DNA from: Diphasiastrum complanatum
Taxonomy: Eukaryota > Streptophyta > Lycopodiopsida > Lycopodiales > Lycopodiaceae
Reading direction: 5' to 3'
Assembly (NCBI GenBank): GCA_029204225.1
Contig: CM055100.1
Span: 48,880,877 to 48,944,876, forward strand
Length of the DNA stretch: 64,000 nt
Made by a program: the position numbers and the translations under genes. Below are positions 55,763 through 64,000 of the stretch, in pieces. The notes under the pieces were generated by a model. It did not search any database, was not told the DNA's origin, and worked only from the letters and a program-made list of their open reading frames with translations. Each line of letters opens with the position of its first letter. Within the stretch, counting starts at the first letter, position 1.

Positions 55763-57035
55763 ATGTCGTCCCCTAAAATAGAGCTGGCCAATCTACTAGC
55801 CCCCACAGAGTTTTTAGATTAGTTAGATCGTATTTATTGTATGTTTACCGGTAGAATAGACACGCTTGCCACTCTACGGGCTAATACGGATGCATTCACG
55901 TATGTGAGTGAGTATATAGATGAAACTTTGAAGCCTTATGCCATACAAATTCCTGGCTCAACTATCATGTGGATTCCATATAACTTGCTTAGTTATATAT
56001 GGAAAGGAGATAGACCCTTTATCGCTCGTAACGATCATTACTTGGAGCTGACAAAGGATCAGCTGAAAACTTTTGATCTTGAAAGTGTAGGAAAGAAGTT
56101 TCTATCCGGTAAGATTACTGTTATTTTTTTGCTTAATGAGTTTCCAGCGACTGTGGCCAGCAACAAACACAATCCTAGTGAGCAGGTGAACGAGATGAAC
56201 GACCCGGATGAAGAGGAAGATTTATCAGCGGAGCACGAAGCAATTTGGCTGCGCAAGAGGCAACAGGTGCATCCACATCAGCAGAGCTAGAAGATACATA
56301 TGAGTTCGATGATGTCGTGCTTCGAATCCATGGCCTTGCTCCAATCATCATTGATGGGCAGGAGTATGTGTTCATGCATGACTTGCAACATATTCTCGGC
56401 TTGCGAGAAGATGAGATGTTGGCAGCATTGGTAAATTTGCAGAATGGCAGTTCCACTTTCGACCACACTCAGCCCGACGACACGTATGAGAAGTTGATCG
56501 GGCATGACACGGACACCACCGAGCAAGCACTAGCAAGGGTGCTTTGCCAATTGAAAACGCTTCAACCACCACCAGTTCAAACGAGGCCATTCGAGGTACT
56601 CGAAGGGAAAACTGCTGACGTGAAGTACAAAGGCAAAGGAATTAACCTTGCGCAAACCGAAGACATTGATGAAGGCACCGAGGCAAGTCTGACCCAACAA
56701 TTCAACTTGCATGTGTTTGTTATGTTTGTTTGTCTTCATTATACTCATTTTGCAATAATTTGAACCAAATGCAGGATGCAGTGGAGCTTGATGCATTTGC
56801 AATGCGAAGGGGTGGCTCTCGGGAGAAAGTTGAAGCAGGAACTCTGGACAGGTCTATGGCCCACTACATTGGGAACTTGCCCAACAACTTTATTTTCTGC
56901 TTCAGCAACAAGTACAGCCCAGATGGACAGACAGAGCTTCTTAAATGCAAAGCACTCTCCAAGCACATTGGTGAGCTGGACATGTCACCGTCAGCGCCAA
57001 AGGCTTACTGTGTCCTCCGAAAAGCCGAAATGTGA
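55763..57035 (+). pseudogene. Unknown two-exon gene with a GC-AG intron
   Basis: The start MSSPKIELANLLAPTEFLD is followed by a stop (55820) and then a long frame in phase (YVSEYIDETLKPYAIQIPGS, NLLSYIWKGDRPFIARNDHY). Near 56245 the frame shifts to ATGASTSAELEDTYEFDDVV, IHGLAPIIIDGQEYVFMHDL and onward. An intron 56683-56774 with a GC donor (AG|GCAAGT) and acceptor ATGCAG joins in phase to DAVELDAFAMRRGGSREKVE, ending KAYCVLRKAEM. No domain is recognised. The middle segment is rich in acidic residues. It lies 270 bp after the candidate transposase on the same strand. Confidence 0.5.
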
Positions 57036-57240
57036 AAATCAGTAATGTCATCAGAGAAGCGATCAGAGAAGCTGAAGTCCTCTCTGAAGGAAATGGATCA
57101 AATGTGAATAAATATTTTGTCCTTTTTTTCTTGTGGACTCTCCTAATTCTCTGTTGTCATTATATGATGTGCTAATTTATTGAATTTAGAATTTAATTTT
57201 TTTTTTCTGATAAAGATTTCTCCTCCTTTTTTTATGTGAC

Positions 57241-57392
57241 GTGATTCTCACGCCAGGGCGCGATCATGGGACGTTTGACCTGGTCAAATGGGCCCTGGTC
57301 GCGCCTTAGCGTAAAAATCATGCCAAGGTGCGACCAGCGCCCGTTTGACCAGGTCAAACGTCCCCTGGTCGCGCCCTGGCGTGATTTCCATG
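57241..57392. repeat. GC-rich long hairpin between convergent genes
   Basis: Left arm about 57241-57305 and right arm about 57327-57392 are nearly perfect reverse complements, including CACGCCAGGGCGCGA and GGGACGTTTGACC. Inner palindromes (TTTGACCTGGTCAAA) give further symmetry. It lies between the 3' ends of the rightward and leftward genes. Confidence 0.85.
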
Positions 57393-57646
57393 CCACGACA
57401 TGAAAACCTATCTTATCTACAACATGGTTAAAGAAACTACCATTCCCATAGTACTGAAAAATTTTAAATCACTACATTCACATAGATGATACTGAAATTT
57501 TCAAATGACTGCATTCACATAAACAGTACTGAAATCAGATGTCAAACTCAATCACAACAATTTGCATTCACACAACCTGAAATTCTGCAAGATACTTGAC
57601 ACCAAATCTTCAGTGTATTATAGATAAAATCATGTACATGATATTT

Positions 57647-58890
57647 TTAATTCCGCTCTCTCCTTAGCCTTCTAGCTAGGTGGAGATCCTTCGGGAGTAT
57701 TGTGACTCTCTTCCCGTGCACTGCACACAAAAATGAGTCCTCAAAGAGCTGCGTTAGGTACATTTCCGCAGACTCTTGTATTGCGGACACCGCATCTGCC
57801 GTAACTCTATTCCCCAAGGAAAATTCATCGACTATTTTTTCTACAAGCCTCACAATAGGGGCCCTAGGGATCAAAAATTTTACGGACTTTTGATAGCTCC
57901 GTATATCCTGGAGCCACTTTGCGATCCTACGCTTCCTACGCGGTTGAGGAGGTGGTGGTTGCATCCTTCGGAGCTCCTTTCCAGCCCATGGTGCTGCACG
58001 AGGGGCCGGCCTATCCGTGCGACGCTCTACGGTCCTACTTGGGCCAGCTGCGGCAGAACTTGGAGGCGGTGGAGGTGGTGGTGGTGGTGGTGGTGGAGGT
58101 GGTGGTGGTGGAGGTGGTGGTGGAGGCGGTGGAGGCGGTGGGGGCGGAGGCGGTGGAGGTGGAGGAGGTGGAGGCGGTGGAGGCGATGTTGGCGGTGTGG
58201 GCAGTGGTGATGGCTCCTGAGCTGCAGGGTTTCGTCGCTTTGATGTAGACCCAGCCTTGCGAGGATTCTTTCTTTTTCGCTCGTGTGCTCCTCTCTCTGA
58301 CCATCTATGGGTCGCCTTCTGCTTCATCCTTGTTGTGGTCGACATCGGGGTGCCCTCATCAGAACCACCCACCAGCAACGACATCATCGGACCCATCACC
58401 GGGCCGTGACTTGGAGGTGACATGATGGGTGTGGTGTCCCCCGATATGCCTAAATTTGATGTGTCCATGCCCATTGCTGGTGGAAATGGGTCGAAGAAAG
58501 AATCATTCAGAACCGGCAACTCACCGATGCCGCAAGCTCCTCATCTAGGAACTTCATTGTTTCCTCCCGCTCAGTTGCCGTCCGGGAAGGGCTTTTTTCT
58601 CGTGTTGGCTGCTGCTGCTGCTGGTGGTGGTCCTCCTGCTGCTGCTGGTCTTCTTGCTGCTGCTGCTCAGTCTGGTCCTCCTGTGCAGCTGCTGTATGGG
58701 CCATGTCCTCCTCAGCTTCACGCTGAGTGGTCGGATCTTCCTGAGACGCTATAGGGCTGCGACTCCTACTCCTGCTTCTGCTCTCCCGTCTCTCTCTCTC
58801 ATTGAGGGTGGCTAGTGCATCCCTATGGAGCAATGTAGTCACTTTGGGATCTCTAGCCGTTTGTTTCGTCCGTGCCATTTCCTCCGACAT
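57647..58890 (-). CDS. Divergent histone H3 variant with Gln-rich and poly-Pro linker
   Basis: Frame 58890-58507 contains MARTKQTARDPKV (Met at 58878), the H3 tail with K4 kept and Lys9 replaced by Asp, then an Arg/Ser stretch and Gln-rich sequence. Frame 58519-57647 contains a Lys/Arg-rich region, about 40-50 consecutive Pro and a histone fold in its last 92 residues: WLQDIRSYQKSVKFLIPRAP, IVRLVEKIVDEFSLG, ADAVSAIQESAEMYLTQLFE, FLCAVHGKRVTILPKD and LHLARRLRRERN. A donor TCG|GTGAGT at 58524 and in-phase acceptors such as GCAG at 58319 would join the frames by an intron of about 206 bp. Loop 1 has the H3 length; LIPRAP recalls CENH3. All fold helices are intact. Confidence 0.78.
58319..58524 (-). 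other. Proposed intron in the H3 variant gene
   Basis: Donor GTGAGT begins at 58524 in phase 0. GCAG ending at 58319 is an in-phase acceptor leading into KATHRWSERGAHERKRK. Another in-phase AG lies at 58355. The choice is inference. Confidence 0.4.
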
Positions 58891-59247
58891 TGGTTAGCCT
58901 TTGAAAACGTATCAGAGAACACGAGAGATGAAAAACAAGGAATTTAAAAAAATTGACACTCTGACACTCAAGGGATGAAGTGGAGAAATGAGGACCCAAG
59001 CACCCTTATATAGTGAAGGGTTCTATTTTTAGTAAGTGCAACTATAAAAGTTTTGGCCTCTTTTTCAAATATAGTATGTTCTTGTCTAGGCTCATGAGTA
59101 AAAATCCTTGGACATCCACAAATGTAGTAACAGGCATATAAAATGCGACAACGCAAAAGTAATATCAAAACGTAACCAAATATATTAGAATAGAGTCAAA
59201 ACACAACCAACTAATTGTGTTTTCTATTTTCCATTAGATTAAATCCT
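58891..59247. promoter_or_regulatory. Intergenic region before the H3 variant gene
   Basis: About 360 bp separate the 3' end of the BAH-like gene from the H3 variant start, both leftward. tatatag (59010-59020) is a possible TATA element on either strand. No other gene is seen. Confidence 0.35.
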
Positions 59248-60605
59248 TTATTCCCATTGGACTCCTAATGTCCCTGTTTGTAAAAATGAAACACATTCAT
59301 GATCTTTTTCGGCTCGTCTCCGTATCTGCAAAACCAGACACAAAGTTAATAATCCTATATTTATTCAACATTACTATCTAAAATTCAGGATTCTGATGGA
59401 AATTAGGGACTCACATTTTGTCCATTACGAGTGAAGACAAAATCTACTGGCACATCAACAAAAGTCAATCCAAGCATATGCCGAAGATCTTCTAGGCTGC
59501 ACTCCTTATTTATATGAATTTCTCGTATTCCATCATGGGGCAAATGTATGGATATCTCCACTTCTTGCTGATTCGTCTCCGCGTTCAGAGGGTTCCATCG
59601 GCCATGACCAAACTTATATCGCCTATAAATGAAACTTAAGGAGCATGTTTGACGTGAAATATGATACCTTATGGTCATTGTTTCACAAGAGAGCTTACAC
59701 CTTATTAAATCTCCTTTATGCTCCATTTCTTTTGAATCCCATGCGACAAATATGTTGTCCAACAATGATGATTCTGTTGCTTTCCATGCCCACATCGTGT
59801 TTGTTTTCCTAAGGGGACCGCCTTAAATATGGCAACAAATACGGTGATCGGCACAGAGATGCTAGTGTAGACTCGTTTGAATCCGAATGTTGGCTTCATA
59901 TTACCAATAATCTCTTTGAGAAGTTGCCTCTTCGTTAATTCAATAGTCAATTGGTCAACATATGGCCACTCGTGAGAATTGATCGCAGGCTCAGAAGTTG
60001 GTGCTAATTTGCCTTGGCCAAAGTTTTTTTTTGGAACTTCGTACATGTGATCGTAAAAGAAATGCCCATTTTGATCAGGGCAGAGGATGCCAACCCACCA
60101 TATATTAGTTCTCCATATTTGGCGTGTATGGCAGAGAATTTTCCAGTGAAGGACTTCACGTTTTGCCAGTCGAAGCTATTTGAAGGAAAGACATCTGCAC
60201 CAGGCATTAATGCAACATTATTATCCATTACAATGACATAATAATAATTCAAACATAATAGTTAACACAAGAATAAAAGAGGTGAGACCTACAATGTGAC
60301 TGTATGGTTCTATCAGCAACAGCCACATCCAATATAATATCTCGACGCATGTATACGTGTTGCACATTTGCAAGGTATTCGCCGTTTTGGTCCATCTTGA
60401 ATTCGTGGATCCTTCCTTTCCAATGGTAGTCTTGGTTGTTTCGCTTCCTCTTTGCAACCTTGTGAGTTCCTTTGCCCGATGGTTGCATGTAAACCCAGTC
60501 AAAAGTTGAAAATGTATGGGGCACCCAATGCTCATTGGAATCTTTGATGTGTGCAACAATGGAAGCTAGTTGATTCTTGGGCTTCCTTGATTGAGTAGAG
60601 GCCAT
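59248..60605 (-). CDS. BAH-like domain protein with ubiquitin-like C-terminus (copy C)
   Basis: Exon 1 (60605-60293) starts MASTQSRKPKNQLASIVAHI and has DWVYMQPSG, WKGRIHEFKMDQNGEYLANV and VYMRRDIILD. Intron 60292-60195 (GTAGGT ... GTGCAG) splices in phase to VFPSNSFDWQNVKSFTGKFS, GELIYGGL and HFFYDHMYEVPKK. Together these resemble a BAH domain, a nucleosome or modified-histone reader module (inference). The middle part has SHEWPYVDQLTIELTKRQ and CETMTIRYHISRQTCSLSFI. The C-terminal CSLEDLRHMLG and DFVFTRNGQN recall a beta-grasp fold. Intron 59414-59326 (AAT|GTGAGT ... TTGCAG) precedes the last exon IRRRAEKDHECVSF. Frameshifts near 60066 and 59810 break exon 2. Confidence 0.6.
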
Positions 60606-60707
60606 AATGGATGATGTAATGATAATGTAGGATATGCGAAATAGTGTGTAGATCTTTAGATAAGGTGAACCAAAATAAAAAAAATAGAATATCTGTGGAG
60701 TATACAG

Positions 60708-60887
<180 letters not shown>

Positions 60888-61200
60888 CGTTTAGAGAGAG
60901 ACTACAAAATGAGAGAGAGATGAGAGATACAAGCTTTTGAACATTCAAAATTTGAAATAAGGACTAGGCTCACTTAAAATAAGGCTGCTAGTAGATAGAC
61001 AGGCTAGTTGATGCTAACTTGTAGGCATAGTTATTGCTTTATCTAGGGTTAATGTAGGGTTAATGTTAGAGGTGTACTTTGTGGGCCCACACTTGATTTA
61101 ATCTGCACCATTGAATTTGCCATGTCATATGGACCATTCCCTCTCAGTTGTCAATATTCTATTGGGACACGTGTCGTCATTAACACTAATTATAATTAGT

Positions 61201-61232
61201 GAAGAGGCCCTTTTTGAGTCCAAAAAGGGCCC
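61201..61232. repeat. Right terminal inverted repeat
   Basis: Perfect reverse complement of 52393-52424, with the same internal hairpin. Confidence 0.92.
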
Positions 61233-61237
61233 TAATG

Positions 61238-61765
61238 AGGGTTGCAGCTCCTTTGATAGTGTCTTTGGTAATCCAACAACTTTTCCTTCCTTGACCATAG
61301 ATTGCATGGCCTTGAAATTGGGATGACCCAGTCTCTTATGCCATAGATCCTCTTGATGAACCCTGGTCTCATAAGCAACATCAGAAATGTTAGCATTCTC
61401 CCTAGAATCTAGCTTGTACAACTTTCCAACTCTAGATCCTCTAGCAATCACTTCTCTCTCCCAATCCACTATCAAACAACTGTCCTACACCAATGAGGTT
61501 CTTGGATAGTTTAGGCACATAAAGTACATCATGCAAACAAAAAGATTTTTGATGATGATGCGTGCACTGGAATACTTCCTATTCCTTCAATTCTACACTC
61601 TACATTAGTATTATAGATTGATCTTTTTGCACCTACATATGGCATGAGACTTGTAAAAGAGTTTCTAGAACTAGACATATGGGAACTGGCCCCACTATCT
61701 ATCCACCAAATTTCTTCATTCTTGAAAGGAGAAGATGAAAAACTAGACATCATTAAAGAATCCTC
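61238..61765 (-). pseudogene. Copia protease and GAG-pre-integrase, right half of the split element
   Basis: Frames 61753-61529 (WWIDSGASSHMSSSRNSFTS, ECRIEGIGSIPVHASS) and 61475-61238 (GKLYKLDSRENANISDVAYE, DLWHKRLGHPNFKAMQSMVK, VVGLPKTLSKELQP) belong to one copia polyprotein. The next expected residues (EACVLAKSH) lie at 52390, on the far side of the DNA transposon. A frameshift near 61500 is present. Confidence 0.82.
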
Positions 61766-62930
61766 TCATTAGAGAAACTTAGAGCCCGACGAGGGCCTTT
61801 GAAAAAGATGCTTTATTATTATTATTTTTATTTTTGTAGCTATGTGGACCAATTGAAACCTTGATATCGGGGTTCTACGTGAGGTATGTGAATTGAGCAC
61901 ATAACCTTATAGAATAGGTCGAGTTTGAGTTAGGTAGATTCATTTATGATGTCATGCAAAAGATTTGATGACATGCAATATTAGTTAGGATGCATGCAAG
62001 CAACATGCAATCAGTGCATGCAACATGCAAAGTAGTTTACATGATCTACATATGTCTAGGTAGCTTAGGGAGCTGACATGCAATCCATGCAATATTCATG
62101 CATGTAGTTAAACATGTGGATCTATGATAGATGAGTTAACTAAAGGATGTGGACATTCCATGCAAGTTCACTGTAGGAACTCGAGCCTCATTGATGTAGG
62201 GAATTTTTTGGCTTGTTTTGCCATATTGTGAATAGTGAGATTTTGGTGTTTTGGGCTCATTCTCTCTCTAGCCAAGTTTTTGGTGTTTATTTTCTCTCTC
62301 TACTCTAGAGCAGCCTTTTTCTCCCATAATGAGCACTTAGAATAATTTCTGATAGCTATATCTCATAGTAAGGAGTTAGTTTTTTGAGTCTGTGGTGTGC
62401 CATTGTGCTCCCAAGTAATTTGTTCTTTGATCATTCATGTGCAATCACAACAACTCAATAAGGTCCCATAGGGTGAGTGGTGAAGTTCACACGTGCTAAA
62501 AACTTCACATTTTCCAAATCTTTTTACAGTCAAAACCCATTTGTATTTTTCTGTTATTTTCATTTTCCCCGTTTGCCTTTTGGATTTGCATTTACATCGC
62601 TTCGCATCCATCTGACTTTTATTTTGATCCCGATCTAATCTTGATCTGAGATACATTATTGCATTGGTTTGATCATCAATCAGATCCATCATCTGGTCAC
62701 CCATACACTTAAAAGCTCTACAAAAATTATCTGAAGAAAAAGCCAAAGAAAAAAATCAAAAACATACAAAATGAAAATACCAAAAATAGCCCTATTTCCC
62801 GTTTTGTTGTATGCATCTGAGATCTGATAGGAGGTTATCCAACTTGGATCTCCTTGAACTCAAGTAAATTGTCAACGTATCGATCGAAATATTACCTGAA
62901 CCTGTTGACATAGATTCATCCCCGATGGAC
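61766..62930. other. No gene seen; CATGCA-rich segment
   Basis: Positions 61964-62106 hold about ten CATGCA or CATGCAA sites. A frame at 62746-62435 (-) has no recognisable domain. (TC)-rich stretches lie near 62260 and 62300. Confidence 0.4.
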
Positions 62931-62949
62931 AATCCTAGGCGTTTGTACC

Positions 62950-63900
62950 CCACGCAGTCCGGAACTTCCCCAAGATCGACCTTCTGAGGTTTGATGGCAA
63001 GGGAGATTCGTGACGATTCCTATAGATCTACACCCAAGCGTGTAGAGCCTACAGAGATGGAGATGACAGCCCGCAAGAGCTATTAATATATTTCAATATG
63101 TGCCTAACCGACACTACAAAAGATTGGTACTTCAATCTTGAGCAGAATGAAAGAGATGATTGGAACATCTTATAGGTAGAGTTCATCACACGATTCAAAA
63201 CCACCCGCTCCCTTTCTGATCCATTCCTACAACTTGGAGGAATCCATATGGATAAGAAAAATGACAAATACGTGTCTTTTCAAATAGCCTACATTGATGC
63301 CATTAAGAGAGTCGATGATAGTGAGAGCACTAGTTCGAACTTTGATAACTCTGACCAAGAACAATTATGTAGAAAAGAACAAAGAGCCAAACGTAAGGAC
63401 AAGCTACATGGTGATGCTTTCGCCTCTACATCCAATAGCGCTGATACCATCATATCCACCATAGAGAGGTTGCACACGCAAAGCAACGACCAATTAGAAA
63501 GCTCGCTACTGACCTTACCACGACCGTCGATCAAAAGCTAAAAAGGCATGCAACCAAGACCTACCCACGCTTATCCAAGGAGAGAATCCAATGGTGTCCA
63601 CACTGCCCTAACAACCATACATGAAATAAGTGCCCGTAGTTGAGACAGAGGTTAGAGTGACCTGTTGGATATTGTCATATTTGTAATATGAGCAATCACG
63701 ATACCAATGAATGTCAATATAACTTTAGGAACCAGGCAGTCGAATTCCACCCCATTGGCGCAACATCTGTGGGAAAATTGGTGGAAATGGTGGTGAGCAG
63801 CGGAAGTGGTGCAAGTGGTTATGGATCGGAAGTGTGGCAGTTACCAACAAGAGAGTTCAAGATGAATTATAAACTACAATGCGCTAAATAGAATAGAATA
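62950..63900 (+). pseudogene. Ty3/gypsy gag relic
   Basis: The plus strand encodes a Retrotrans_gag core in changing frames: KDWYFNLEQNERDDWNIL, VEFITRFKTTRSLSDPFLQL and a Lys/Glu-rich linker, then a CCHC knuckle (CHIC..SNHDTNEC, near 63665-63712). Several stops interrupt it. It differs from the gypsy gag at 6088-7009. Pol is beyond the window or lost. Confidence 0.65.
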
Positions 63901-64000
63901 GTAGTGGAATGATGAATTCAGATTTAATGCATGAAGTTGGGCGCAAAACTGTAGGCGCTCAAAAATCTTTTTAGCTGAGTTCGTTGATGATTCCCTTGCT

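Noticed and set aside
58017-58220. Poly-Gly reading frame on the plus strand
   Set aside because: It is the complement of the poly-Pro codons of the H3 variant gene.
57647-58519. Firm CENH3 assignment for the H3 variant
   Set aside because: LIPRAP fits CENH3, but loop 1 has the canonical H3 length, the end LPKDLHLARR is H3-like and the tail begins ARTKQTAR.
62435-62746. 103-residue ORF on the minus strand
   Set aside because: Polar, Cys/Lys-rich C-terminus without recognisable motif and no supporting context.

Overview
This 64 kb window is repeat-dense nuclear DNA of a land plant. The evidence is nested Ty1/copia elements primed by initiator Met-tRNA (TGGTATCAGAGC), a Ty3/gypsy element primed by TGGCGCCGTTGC, and short introns with plant-like splice sites. 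I see no ordinary housekeeping gene, no rRNA or tRNA gene and no CRISPR array, and I cannot name the species. Most reading frames are broken retrotransposons. The exception is 47.4-61.2 kb, which holds chromatin-protein-like genes.

Layout. 1-14297 (-): a Ty3/gypsy element running off the left edge, with leader, gag, protease, a truncated pol and an extra coiled-coil ORF after pol. Its gag is split by a young, structurally complete copia element (7010-11972, 820-bp LTRs, TSD CTGAT) that lacks reverse transcriptase. The gypsy element itself sits in a copia integrase (14298-15137). 15138-16300: LTR and gypsy gag scraps. 16.4-21.9 kb: AT-rich DNA with short-motif arrays and a decayed BAH-like gene (copy A). 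21884-26880 (-): a mosaic copia. 26.9-30.9 kb: GC-richer non-coding DNA with three diverged tandem arrays. 30986-34757 (+): a decayed copia. 34758-39724 (-): a gag-protease-only copia derivative carrying unrelated ORFs. 39.7-47.4 kb: copia scraps and unassigned DNA. 47439-49138: a histone H3-like relic facing a fragment of a BAH-like gene (copy B). 49297-51190 (+): a truncated copia. 51840-61765 (-): a copia integrase split by a large DNA transposon. 62.9-63.9 kb (+): gypsy gag relic.

The most interesting object is the DNA transposon at 52393-61232 (8.84 kb). It has perfect 32-bp terminal inverted repeats, each of which is also a hairpin. It contains, rightward, a multi-exon candidate transposase and an unknown two-exon gene. 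Leftward it contains a divergent histone H3 variant and a spliced protein with an N-terminal BAH-like domain and a C-terminal ubiquitin-like segment. A GC-rich hairpin with arms of about 65 bp lies where the two gene pairs converge. The H3 variant starts with MARTKQTAR, so the K4 region is kept, but position 9 is Asp instead of Lys. A Gln-rich and poly-Pro linker separates this tail from a normal-length H3 fold. The second H3 relic (47439) also keeps the K4 region and has lost K9. Three BAH-like gene copies (18.6, 49.1 and 60.6 kb) share an intron position. I infer a family of mobile elements that carries its own histone variant and a nucleosome-reader-like protein, perhaps to influence silencing of its own chromatin. 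Several frames in this copy contain stops or frameshifts, so it may be dead or may carry sequencing errors.
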